Assembly (NCBI GenBank): GCA_022841375.1
Contig: JALHRQ010000003.1
Location: 228,692 to 292,691, forward strand
Length of the DNA: 64,000 nucleotides
Direction of reading: 5' to 3'
Source: Burkholderiales bacterium
Lineage (GTDB): Bacteria > Pseudomonadota > Gammaproteobacteria > Burkholderiales > SG8-41
This document shows, in pieces, positions 1 through 8,143 of the stretch. The notes under the pieces were generated by a model. That model saw nothing but the letters and a program-made list of their open reading frames with translations. It was not told the DNA's origin and ran no database searches. Each line of letters starts with the position of its first letter. The stretch's first letter is position 1. The translations under genes and the position numbers were made by a program.

Positions 1-7
1 TGCCGCA

Positions 8-328
8 ATGAAGCATTTGAGTATTGCGTTGTGCGGGGGGTTGTTGCTGGCCATGCCCGCACGAGCAGCGGATGTTGCCCCCGAGTTATGGGATCGCCCG
101 CGTTCGGCGCAGGCGGTGATGGCGCAACCTGCAGTCAGGCAGGCCGTGCTCTCGCTGCAATCCCGCAGCGACGCGCGACTGCAGATCGTGCACGGAACGC
201 GGCCGGAAGCGCAACTGCAGGCGGAGGAGCTGCGCGCGTGGCTGGTGGCGCTGGCGGTGGAGGGCGCGCGGCTGCAGTTGCGCGCCGATCCGGCGGCGGC
301 GACGATACGGCTTGAACTGGTGGACTGA
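8..328 (+). CDS. Small exported protein of unknown function
   Basis: A 106-residue protein with a plausible signal peptide: positive start (MKH), hydrophobic stretch to about residue 18, and cleavage after an ALA-like PARA-A site. The mature part is short, rich in Ala, Arg and Leu, and has no cysteines or motif that I recognise. It begins with ATG 8 and ends 14 bases before the start of the nitrilase-family gene, so the two are probably co-transcribed. No function can be assigned. It could be a periplasmic accessory protein of the gene upstream of the window. Confidence 0.6.
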   Translation: MKHLSIALCGGLLLAMPARAADVAPELWDRPRSAQAVMAQPAVRQAVLSLQSRSDARLQIVHGTRPEAQLQAEELRAWLVALAVEGARLQLRADPAAATIRLELVD

Positions 329-342
329 GGGGGCAGGTAAGC

Positions 343-1209
343 ATGAGTACACGTTTGCGGTCTACAAGATCACAGCGCAAGCCGGTCGATCCGGCGGATG
401 CCGGCGCGACGCGCATCGCCGCGGTGCAAATGGCTTCGGGGCCCCGGGTCGAATCGAATCTGAAGGAAGCGGCGTGGCTGATCGAGATGGCGGTGGAGCA
501 GGGCGCGAAGCTGGTCGCGCTGCCTGAATACTTCGGCATCATGGGCATGAAAGACACGGACAAGGTTGCGGTGCGCGAGACTTTCGGCAAAGGACCGATC
601 CAGGAGTTTCTGGCGCAAACGGCGCGCAAGCACGGCATCTGGATCGTCGGCGGGTCAGTGCCGCTGGTGGCGTCGTCGCCGAAAAAAGTACTCAACACCA
701 GCCTGGTTTATGACGACCAGGGCAAATGCGTTGCCCGCTACGACAAAATCCACCTGTTTGGCTTTGAGTCGGGTGAAGAACGTTATTCGGAAGAAACAAC
801 CATTGAACACGGCAAAAAAGTCGTGGCTTTTGATTCGCCCTTTGGCCGCATCGGCCTGTCGATCTGCTACGACCTGCGTTTTCCTGAGTTATATCGGGCG
901 ATGGGCGAAGTCGACCTGATTCTGTTGCCGTCGGCCTTTACCGAAACCACCGGCAAGGCGCACTGGGAGATATTGATCCGGGCGCGCGCGATTGAAAATC
1001 TCGCCTATGTGCTGGCTCCGGCGCAGGGCGGGTATCATCTCAACGGCCGGGAAACCCACGGCGACTCGATGATCGTTGACCCGTGGGGTGTGATTCTTGA
1101 CCGCCTGCCGCGCGGTTCCGGGGTGGTTGTCGCCGGGATGAATCGTGCCCATATACAACGCTTGCGCCAGAGTTTGCCGGCGTTGCGCCATCGCACACTC
1201 GGATCCTGA
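343..1209 (+). CDS. Carbon-nitrogen hydrolase, nitrilase superfamily (Nit1/Nit2-like)
   Basis: A 288-residue amidase-type enzyme of the nitrilase superfamily. The Glu-Lys-Cys catalytic triad is visible: Glu62 in ALPEYFG, Lys135 in YDKIHLF, and Cys175 in SICYDLRFPELYR. The closest known group, Nit1/NIT2 (omega-amidase or deaminated-glutathione amidase), shares the CYDLRFPE signature, so a metabolite-repair role is likely. The exact substrate is not visible. The first 22 residues are basic and lie outside the domain. Family similarity begins around residue 24 (RIAAVQM), so the true start could be slightly downstream. It sits directly upstream of tldD. Confidence 0.88.
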   Translation: MSTRLRSTRSQRKPVDPADAGATRIAAVQMASGPRVESNLKEAAWLIEMAVEQGAKLVALPEYFGIMGMKDTDKVAVRETFGKGPIQEFLAQTARKHGIWIVGGSVPLVASSPKKVLNTSLVYDDQGKCVARYDKIHLFGFESGEERYSEETTIEHGKKVVAFDSPFGRIGLSICYDLRFPELYRAMGEVDLILLPSAFTETTGKAHWEILIRARAIENLAYVLAPAQGGYHLNGRETHGDSMIVDPWGVILDRLPRGSGVVVAGMNRAHIQRLRQSLPALRHRTLGS

Positions 1210-1230
1210 GGATCCTCCCCGGAATTTTAT

Positions 1231-1243
1231 TAAGTAATTGATT
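1231..1243 (+). repeat. Dispersed AT-rich repeat, copy 1, upstream of tldD
   Basis: TAAGTAATTGATT, followed by TAATTGA, lies in the gap before tldD. The same 13 bases recur at 45047, and close variants occur at 5994, 25477 and 52908. Confidence 0.55.
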
Positions 1244-1257
1244 TAATTGAGATAATT

Positions 1258-2700
1258 ATGAAATCTGCAAGTATTTTCGAAACCGCCAGCGCAACCTTGC
1301 TGGCACCGCATGCGCTGGACGAGAGCCGGCTGCAGTCGGTATTCGGCCAGATCATGGCCCACCGCGTCGACTACGCCGACCTTTATTTCCAGTATTCGCG
1401 CAGCGAGTCGTGGAGCCTGGAAGAGGGCATCGTCAAATCCGGCAGCTTCAATATCGACCAGGGCGTAGGCGTGCGCGCGGTCAGCGGTGAAAAAACGGCG
1501 TTCGCCTATTCGGACGACATCAGTTTCAACGCGCTCCAGTCCGCGGCTCAAGCGACGCGAGCGATTGCGCGCCAGGGTGGTGACGGCCGCACGGCGATTG
1601 CCCGCCAGGGCGGGCTGCGCGCGCTGTACGCACCGCAGGATCCGCTGGTCAGCCTCGGGGCGCCGGAGAAGGTGGCGCTGCTTGAACGACTGGAGCGCAT
1701 CGCGCGCCGCATTGATCCCCGCGTGACGCAGGTGATGGCCTCGCTCGCCGGTGAATATGAGGTGGTGATGGTGGCGCGCAGCGACGGCATGCAGGCTGCT
1801 GACGTGCGGCCGCTGGTGCGCTTGTCTTTGCAGGTGATTGTAGAAGCTGACGGCCGCCGTGAGCAGGGCAGCGCCGGCGGTGGCGGGCGTTTTGATTACG
1901 GTTATTTCACTGAAGACGTGCTCAACGATTACGCGCAAAAAGCGGTGCATCAGGCATTGACCAATCTTGAAGCGCGGCCTGCGCCCGCCGGCACGATGAC
2001 CGTGGTGCTGGGTCCGGGCTGGCCCGGCATCCTGCTGCATGAAGCGGTGGGTCATGGGCTGGAGGGAGATTTCAACCGCAAGGGCACGTCGGCGTTCAGC
2101 GGCCGTGTCGGTGAACGCGTCGCGGCGCCCGGGGTAACCGTAGTCGACGACGGCACGATTGCCCACCGACGGGGCTCGTTGAATGTCGATGACGAAGGCA
2201 ACCCCACCCAACACAACGTGCTGATCGAGGACGGCGTGCTGCGCGGTTATATCCAGGACACGCTGAATGCGCGGCTGATGGGCGTGGCGCCAACCGGCAA
2301 CGGTCGCCGCGAATCGTATGCGCATGTGCCGATGCCGCGCATGACCAATACCTACATGTTGAACGGCGACAAGGACCCGGCAGAAATCATCGCTTCGGTT
2401 GAGCGTGGTTTATATGCAGTCAATTTCGGCGGCGGTCAGGTCGACATCACCAGCGGCAAATTCGTATTTTCGGCATCCGAGGCGTTCATGATCGAAAACG
2501 GCAAGCTGACCTACCCGGTCAAGGGCGCCACGCTGATCGGCAACGGGCCGGATGCGCTGACCCGGGTTTCGATGATCGGCAATGACATGCGCCTCGATCC
2601 CGGGGTCGGCACCTGCGGCAAGGAAGGGCAGAGTGTGCCGGTGGGCGTCGGCCAACCGACGCTGCGCATCGACGGGCTTACCGTCGGCGGCACCCTCTAG
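1258..2700 (+). CDS. tldD: Metalloprotease TldD
   Basis: A 480-residue TldD, the usual family length. The zinc-binding HEAVGH motif is at residues 261-266, and the conserved C-terminal TCGKEGQ segment is near residue 453. TldD pairs with TldE/PmbA to form a heterodimeric protease that degrades unstructured peptides and matures some modified peptides. No pmbA is in this window. A purine-rich stretch (GAGATAAT) stands before ATG 1258. The 48-base gap after the nitrilase gene is AT-rich and carries a copy of the dispersed repeat described separately. Confidence 0.97.
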   Translation: MKSASIFETASATLLAPHALDESRLQSVFGQIMAHRVDYADLYFQYSRSESWSLEEGIVKSGSFNIDQGVGVRAVSGEKTAFAYSDDISFNALQSAAQATRAIARQGGDGRTAIARQGGLRALYAPQDPLVSLGAPEKVALLERLERIARRIDPRVTQVMASLAGEYEVVMVARSDGMQAADVRPLVRLSLQVIVEADGRREQGSAGGGGRFDYGYFTEDVLNDYAQKAVHQALTNLEARPAPAGTMTVVLGPGWPGILLHEAVGHGLEGDFNRKGTSAFSGRVGERVAAPGVTVVDDGTIAHRRGSLNVDDEGNPTQHNVLIEDGVLRGYIQDTLNARLMGVAPTGNGRRESYAHVPMPRMTNTYMLNGDKDPAEIIASVERGLYAVNFGGGQVDITSGKFVFSASEAFMIENGKLTYPVKGATLIGNGPDALTRVSMIGNDMRLDPGVGTCGKEGQSVPVGVGQPTLRIDGLTVGGTL

Positions 2701-2766
2701 CAACGCTGCAGGGAGCGTCAAGATTCGTTTATAATGCATTGAATTTAATGGAAAGTTAGGATAGTG

Positions 2767-3837
2767 ATGTTGCACCGTACTGATGATCTGCGGATCAAGG
2801 AAATCAAGGAACTCGCGCCGCCCGCGCATTTGTTGCGCGAATTGGCACTCAGCGAAAAAGCCGCCAATACGACTTTTGAAGCGCGTCAGGACATTCACCG
2901 TATCCTTCACGGCGCCGACGACCGCCTGCTGGTGATCATGGGGCCGTGCTCGGTGCACGACGTTAAAGCCGCCAAGGAATTTGCCGTCAAACTGCTCGAA
3001 GCGAAATTGAAGCACGCGGCCGATCTGTTGGTGGTGATGCGGGTCTATTTTGAAAAGCCGCGTACCACGGTGGGCTGGAAAGGCCTGATCAACGATCCCA
3101 ACCTCGACGGCAGCTTCCGCATCAACGAAGGTCTGAAAATTGCCCGCGAACTGCTGCTGGAACTGAACGAGAGCGGCATGCCGGTGGGTTGCGAATACCT
3201 CGACATGATCACACCGCAATACATCGCAGACCTGGTGTCGTGGGGGGCGATCGGCGCGCGCACCACCGAATCACAGATTCACCGTGAACTGGCCTCGGGA
3301 CTGTCGTGCCCGGTCGGGTTCAAAAACGGCACCGACGGCAACATCAAGATCGCCATTGATGCGATCCGCGCCGCGCAAGCGCCGCACCATTTTCTCTCGG
3401 TGACCAAATCCGGGCATTCAGCGATTGTGTCCACCACCGGCAACGAAGACTGCCATGTGATTCTGCGCGGCGGTAAACAGCCCAATTACGATGCTGCCAG
3501 CGTCGATGCGACCGGACGCGGTCTGGCCGAAGCCGGCATCCCGGCGCGCATCATGATCGATTTCAGCCACAGCAACAGCAGCAAAAAACCTGAAAAACAG
3601 GTTGATGTGGCTCATGACGTGGCGCACCAGATTGCCAATGGCGACGACCGCATTTTCGGCGTGATGGTGGAAAGTCACCTCAAGGCCGGCCGCCAGGATC
3701 TGGTTCCGGGCAAACCGCTGGTCTACGGCGTCAGTATTACCGACGGTTGCATCGGCTGGGATGAAAGCCGCGGCGTGCTGGAAGCGCTGGCGGAAGGGGT
3801 GCGCAAACGCCGGCTGAAGGCGGCAGCCAAGGATTAG
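2767..3837 (+). CDS. aroG: 3-deoxy-7-phosphoheptulonate synthase, class I
   Basis: Catalyses the first step of the shikimate pathway, condensing PEP and erythrose-4-phosphate to DAHP in the cytoplasm. The 356-residue length and the motifs GPCSVHD and KPRTTVGWKG identify the AroG/AroF/AroH class I-alpha family, whose members are feedback-inhibited by an aromatic amino acid. Which amino acid applies here is not visible. ATG 2767 lies five bases after an AGGA; a GTG at 2764 in the same frame would be only two bases from it, so ATG is preferred. A TATAAT at 2730-2735 may be its -10 element. Confidence 0.96.
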   Translation: MLHRTDDLRIKEIKELAPPAHLLRELALSEKAANTTFEARQDIHRILHGADDRLLVIMGPCSVHDVKAAKEFAVKLLEAKLKHAADLLVVMRVYFEKPRTTVGWKGLINDPNLDGSFRINEGLKIARELLLELNESGMPVGCEYLDMITPQYIADLVSWGAIGARTTESQIHRELASGLSCPVGFKNGTDGNIKIAIDAIRAAQAPHHFLSVTKSGHSAIVSTTGNEDCHVILRGGKQPNYDAASVDATGRGLAEAGIPARIMIDFSHSNSSKKPEKQVDVAHDVAHQIANGDDRIFGVMVESHLKAGRQDLVPGKPLVYGVSITDGCIGWDESRGVLEALAEGVRKRRLKAAAKD

Positions 3838-3883
3838 GTGGTAACCAAGGTGGCAACTCGGGCGGCATTATTAGCAAGGTGAT

Positions 3884-4423
3884 ATGAGCGACGACAATTT
3901 CCCGGCAACAGACCAGGGCAACCTCGCCAAGCTCGAGCGCGTGGGTGCGGGGACAGCCATTGCCACAGAAATTTTCGGTCTCGTCGGCAAATCGCAGTTT
4001 TTCACCGAATTTTCCAAGGAAGACATTTCCACCCTTGCCGGCTACATGGAAGTGTTTCGTGCGCAACCCGGCGAGATCATCATCCGCGAGAGCGACGAAG
4101 GCGATTTCATGGTGCTGATCGTCGACGGCGAAATCGACATCCTGAAAAAAAGCCAACGCGCGCAACAGCAGCACATGACCAGCGCCGGCCCCGGCATGAC
4201 GCTGGGCGAAATGTCGATGATCGACGGCGAGCCGCGTTTTGCCACCTGCATGGCCTCGCAGCCGACCACCTTCGCTGTGCTGACCCGTGACAACATGGCA
4301 AAAATAATCCTCGATCACCCCAGCCTTGGTTCCAAGATCCTGGTGAAAATGGTCACCATGCTGTCGCTGCGCTTGCGCCAGACCAGCGGTCGCCTGCTGC
4401 GGATGATGGAAGAAGTCCGCTAG
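3884..4423 (+). CDS. Stand-alone cyclic nucleotide-binding domain protein
   Basis: A 179-residue protein that is essentially one cNMP-binding beta-roll (about residues 40-150), with the characteristic GEIIIRESDEGDFMVLIVDGEIDI and GMTLGEMSMIDGEPRFA segments. No helix-turn-helix follows it, so it is not a Crp-type transcription factor. No kinase or channel domain is attached either. It may act as a small ligand-responsive regulator of an unknown partner. It is 46 bases downstream of aroG and 26 bases upstream of the corrinoid-binding protein gene. Confidence 0.85.
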   Translation: MSDDNFPATDQGNLAKLERVGAGTAIATEIFGLVGKSQFFTEFSKEDISTLAGYMEVFRAQPGEIIIRESDEGDFMVLIVDGEIDILKKSQRAQQQHMTSAGPGMTLGEMSMIDGEPRFATCMASQPTTFAVLTRDNMAKIILDHPSLGSKILVKMVTMLSLRLRQTSGRLLRMMEEVR

Positions 4424-4449
4424 TTCTCCCACCGGCTTTTGCGCAGTTC

Positions 4450-5352
4450 ATGAGGTGTCTGGTGATTCCGGTCGTCTGCTGCATCGCCGCCGTTCTGCTG
4501 TTGACGATCCCGCCTGTGGTTTCAGCGCAGGCTGATTCCGTGCAGGCCACCGATGCCCGCGGCACCACTCTGCGGCTGTCCAGGCCCGCGCAACGCATCA
4601 TCACGCTCGCGCCTAATCTGACCGAACTGGCTTTTGCTGCCGGCGCGGGTGATCGCCTGGCCGGCGTCGCCCGCCACAGCGATTACCCGCCGCCGGCACG
4701 CGGGCTGCCGGTTGTCAGCGATGCGGTGCAGTTCGATCTCGAGCGCATGCTCGTGCTGCGCGCCGATCTGGTGCTGGCATGGCAGGGCGGCACCCCCCCG
4801 GATGCCATCGCGCGGATCGAGCGCGCGGGACTGCCGGTATTTGTCGCCGGCGCAGCGGGGTTGGAGGACATTGCGCGCAACATCACTGCGATTGCGCAGT
4901 TGGCCGGAACTGCCGCAGCGGGCGCCAAGGCTAGGGCGGTATTTGACGCCGATCTGCGCAAGCTGCGCAGCCGCCGTCACGAGGGGCCGCCGGTGCGCGT
5001 GTTCTACGAGATCTGGGACCGGCCGCTGATGACGTTGAACAATGCGCACCTGATCAGCGAAATCATCGGCTTGTGCGGTGGCGTCAATATTTTTGGCGGA
5101 TTGCGTCCGCTGACGCCGGAGGTTTCGCGCGAAGCGCTGCTGGCGGCGCGCCCCGACATCGTGCTCGGCGGCAGTTCGGCGGATACGCCGGCAGATTTTG
5201 CCGCGCGCTGGGCGGCGTTGCCGCCCCCGTTTAATACCTGGACCGCGCAGCATTTGCCTGCAGATTTGATGCAGCGACCCACACCGCGCATTCTCGACGG
5301 CGCGCGCCAGTTGTGCGCTCGCCTGGATGAGATTCGCGCCGTGCGGCGCTGA
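4450..5352 (+). CDS. Periplasmic corrinoid/metal-chelate-binding protein (BtuF-like)
   Basis: A 300-residue substrate-binding protein of the helical-backbone receptor class. It has a signal peptide (hydrophobic to about residue 26) followed by the typical ARGTTLRLSRPAQRIITLAPNLTELAFAAG opening of vitamin B12 or siderophore binding proteins. The neighbouring convergent gene encodes a cobalamin adenosyltransferase, which favours a corrinoid ligand and a BtuF role. No BtuC permease or BtuD ATPase is adjacent, so the cognate importer must lie elsewhere. The alternative is a ferric-chelate-binding protein. Confidence 0.82.
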   Translation: MRCLVIPVVCCIAAVLLLTIPPVVSAQADSVQATDARGTTLRLSRPAQRIITLAPNLTELAFAAGAGDRLAGVARHSDYPPPARGLPVVSDAVQFDLERMLVLRADLVLAWQGGTPPDAIARIERAGLPVFVAGAAGLEDIARNITAIAQLAGTAAAGAKARAVFDADLRKLRSRRHEGPPVRVFYEIWDRPLMTLNNAHLISEIIGLCGGVNIFGGLRPLTPEVSREALLAARPDIVLGGSSADTPADFAARWAALPPPFNTWTAQHLPADLMQRPTPRILDGARQLCARLDEIRAVRR

Positions 5353-5376
5353 GCTAGGCGAGAGCGGAGTTTGCGG

Positions 5377-5931
5377 TCAGCCCGGTTTGCGGCCTTGTTG
5401 CCACAATACGTCGTTGCCGCCGTCGGCGCGGTTAAGTACACGCGCCAGCACGAACAGCAGATCAGACAGCCGGTTCAGATATTGCAAAGGTAGTGCATGC
5501 ACATCGCCGTTTTGGCGCATGCTGACCAGGGTGCGCTCCGCGCGGCGACACACCGTGCGCGCGACATGCGCCAGTGCGGCGGCACGGCTGCCACCGGGAA
5601 GTATGAATTCGCGAAGCGGCGGCAGGTCGGCATTGAACTGCCCGATCAGAGCGTCAATGCGGGCAAGTTGGCTTTCGGTCACCAGCGCATGGCCGGGCAG
5701 GCTCAGTTCGCCGCCGAGGTCGAACAGGTCGTGCTGCACCGCGGCCAGGGCTTCGCGAACGGCGGGCGGCAGTTTTTCGCTCAGCAGCAGGCCGAGGTTG
5801 CTGTTCAGTTCATCAACATCGCCCATTGCCGCGATCCGCGGCTGATCCTTGGTGATGCGTTCGCCGGAAGCCAGTCCGGTGCTGCCGTCGTCGCCGGTGC
5901 GGGTGACTATTTTCGAAAGCCGGTTGGCCAT
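5377..5931 (-). CDS. Cob(I)alamin adenosyltransferase, PduO type
   Basis: Transfers the adenosyl group of ATP to cob(I)alamin to make coenzyme B12. The 184-residue length and the N-terminal ATP-binding TRTGDDGSTGLASGERI segment, followed by AMGDVDELNS and the conserved RRAER of the C-terminal helix, define the PduO-type enzyme and exclude the unrelated CobA/BtuR type. It converges with the corrinoid-binding protein gene, with 24 bases between the stops. I saw no cobalamin riboswitch upstream. The 82-base upstream gap is AT-rich. Confidence 0.93.
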   Translation of the reverse strand: MANRLSKIVTRTGDDGSTGLASGERITKDQPRIAAMGDVDELNSNLGLLLSEKLPPAVREALAAVQHDLFDLGGELSLPGHALVTESQLARIDALIGQFNADLPPLREFILPGGSRAAALAHVARTVCRRAERTLVSMRQNGDVHALPLQYLNRLSDLLFVLARVLNRADGGNDVLWQQGRKPG

Positions 5932-5993
5932 GGAGAAAATCCTGAAGGGTGGTAAATTATATGCGGACGTTAAATGATGGAAATATATAATAA

Positions 5994-6006
5994 AAACAAT
6001 TACTTA
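5994..6006 (-). repeat. Dispersed AT-rich intergenic repeat, copy 2
   Basis: Read on the minus strand this is TAAGTAATTGTTT, matching the core TAAGTAATTGATT of copy 1 in 12 of 13 positions. It lies between the SulP operon end and the adenosyltransferase gene, in a stretch far more AT-rich than its surroundings. Confidence 0.5.
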
Positions 6007-6013
6007 AAATATA

Positions 6014-8143
6014 CTAAGTCTCTTCACGCTTGCCGGCAGCAGCGCGTTGCGGGAAATAGATGGCGTCCAAGGCCGGATCCTGCAGCAGCCGGGCGATGGC
6101 TTCCAGCGCCTGGTCCTCGGTGTAATGAAAGTTTGAAGCCCCGATGATGTCGTGCAAGCCGGTGTTTTCCATCACGCGCAACACCTGCCGCTTTAATCCG
6201 CTGAACACCATGGTCACACCGTTATCGTGCAGGCGATGGACAAGATGGCGGATCATTTCTTCACCGGAGGCGTCAAGTTCGTTGATGGCATCCCCGACGA
6301 TCAGGATAAACCGCGCCTGCGGATGCCGCGCTGCCTGTTCGAGGATCACATCTTCAAAATAAGGCACGTTGGCGAAAAACAGCGAACCGTCGTAGCGAAT
6401 GGCGATCAGCTTTTCGCTGGTCGGCAGTTTGAACAACTGCGCATCGCGCAATGTGCCGTCGGCGTGGCGGCCCAGCACGGCGACATGCGGGCGCATCGTG
6501 CGATACAGATACAACACGATCGCCAGCGCGGCGCCAACCAGAATGCCGTTGTCGAGATGCGGTGCAAAGCTCAATGTGGCGATGAAGGTGACGATGGCGG
6601 CGATGCCATCGTGCCGATGCGCAAGCCAGGCGTGTTTGATCGCCTTGAAATTCACCAGGTTCACCACCGCCAGCATGATGATCGCGGCCAGCGCCGACTG
6701 CGGCAGGTGATAGAGCAGCGGTGTGAACAGCAACAGCGTCACCAGCACGATCACGCCGGCCACTACCGAAGACAATCCCGTCACCGCGCCCGTGGCAAGG
6801 TTGACTGCGGAACGCGAGAAGGAACCGCTGACCGGAAACGATTGAAACAGGCTGCCGACAATGTTGGCGAGTCCCTGGCCGATCAATTCCTGGTCGGGGC
6901 TGATGCGCTGCTTGGTGCGTGTCGCCATTGATTTGGCGATGGAGATGGCCTCCATGAAGCCGACCAGCGCGATGATCAACGCCGTGGGCAACAGTTTCAG
7001 CAGCGTGTCCCATTTCAATTGCGGCAGCTCAATATCCGGAATTCCGGCAGGAATGGCGCCGACCACTTCGCCGCCGCCGCTCAGTATCACGCGGCCGTTG
7101 TCGATTCTGGAGATGATCCAGCGCCGGCCGTCGGTCTTGGTGCCGGCGGGGGCCGTACCGGCGAGCTGGAATTCGGGCGTCGCGGTTTCCTGGATACCGG
7201 TAAAACGCAGGCGCCGCACTTCGGCAAAACGCACCCGGCGTTCGGCTTCGACGGCGCGAAGTTCCAGGCGCAGGAACTCAAGGTCGGCGTTGAGCATGAT
7301 CAGGCGCGGATGATCGGCGCCGTCACTTGCGGAGAGCGCCAGGATTTCGGTGGTTTTTTCAGCAGCCTCTGTACGCAGTTCGCTACTGCGCGAAGTCAGT
7401 GCGGTCAGTGAATCGATGACGTTGCGGACCTGGGGGTCGCGGAACACGGTGGAATCGGCGGTGGTGTTGCGTTCGAAATCGGTGGCCCAGCTGAGCGCGG
7501 TGGTGATCGCCACTGCGATCAGCACGCCCGGCCACAGCGGACGGAAACGCCGCACCAGTATCATCAGGGCCAGCGCAAGAAGACCCATCGCCAGCGTCGG
7601 CCAGTGCGTGTCGCCGATGCGCAGCACGACATCCCAGACATCGGCGAGGAAGCGGTCGGAACGCGCGCTGTGCACACCGAGCAGCTTGTTGAACTGCGAC
7701 AGTGCAATGATGATGGCGGCGGCGTTGGTGAAGCCGACAATCACCGGATGCGACAGGAAGTTGACAATGGCGCCGAGCCGGAACAGGCCCATCGCCAACT
7801 CCATCAGCCCGACCATCAGCGCGAGCAGGATGGCCAGGGCGATGAACTGTTCAGTGCCGGGAGCGGCGAACTGCGTCAGCGCGGAACCGGTCAGCAGCGA
7901 TACCATCGCCACCGGGCCGGTGGCGAGCTGGTGTGAGGAGCCCCACATCGCGCCGATGATCACAGGCAGAAAGGCGGCGTACAGTCCGTAATAGGCGGGC
8001 ATACCCGCGAGCTGGGCATACGCCATCGACTGCGGAATCAACACCATCGCCACGGTTATGCCGGCAATAACGTCGGCGCGCAGCGTGTGCCGCTGCAGCG
8101 GCAGCCAGCGCATAAAGGGCAGTAGCCGTTCGCGCAGGCTCAT
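6014..8143 (-). CDS. SulP-family anion transporter with STAS domain and a long soluble insertion
   Basis: A 709-residue SLC26/SulP permease: an N-terminal membrane domain with the signature PQSMAYAQLAGMPAYYGLYAAFLP, and a C-terminal STAS domain (about residues 565-690) that keeps the DASG motif. SulP proteins carry sulfate, bicarbonate or related anions. The substrate cannot be read from sequence. A segment of about 140 residues (about 222-360) interrupts the membrane domain. It is charged and heptad-like (Leu/Glu/Arg-rich around residues 280-310) and then beta-like, which most SulP proteins lack. The start ATG overlaps the stop of the upstream SulP gene by four bases. Confidence 0.9.
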   Translation of the reverse strand: MSLRERLLPFMRWLPLQRHTLRADVIAGITVAMVLIPQSMAYAQLAGMPAYYGLYAAFLPVIIGAMWGSSHQLATGPVAMVSLLTGSALTQFAAPGTEQFIALAILLALMVGLMELAMGLFRLGAIVNFLSHPVIVGFTNAAAIIIALSQFNKLLGVHSARSDRFLADVWDVVLRIGDTHWPTLAMGLLALALMILVRRFRPLWPGVLIAVAITTALSWATDFERNTTADSTVFRDPQVRNVIDSLTALTSRSSELRTEAAEKTTEILALSASDGADHPRLIMLNADLEFLRLELRAVEAERRVRFAEVRRLRFTGIQETATPEFQLAGTAPAGTKTDGRRWIISRIDNGRVILSGGGEVVGAIPAGIPDIELPQLKWDTLLKLLPTALIIALVGFMEAISIAKSMATRTKQRISPDQELIGQGLANIVGSLFQSFPVSGSFSRSAVNLATGAVTGLSSVVAGVIVLVTLLLFTPLLYHLPQSALAAIIMLAVVNLVNFKAIKHAWLAHRHDGIAAIVTFIATLSFAPHLDNGILVGAALAIVLYLYRTMRPHVAVLGRHADGTLRDAQLFKLPTSEKLIAIRYDGSLFFANVPYFEDVILEQAARHPQARFILIVGDAINELDASGEEMIRHLVHRLHDNGVTMVFSGLKRQVLRVMENTGLHDIIGASNFHYTEDQALEAIARLLQDPALDAIYFPQRAAAGKREET

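Noticed and set aside
4424-6013. Cobalamin riboswitch near the corrinoid-binding and adenosyltransferase genes
   Set aside because: The gaps are too short and no B12-box-like sequence or suitable fold was seen.
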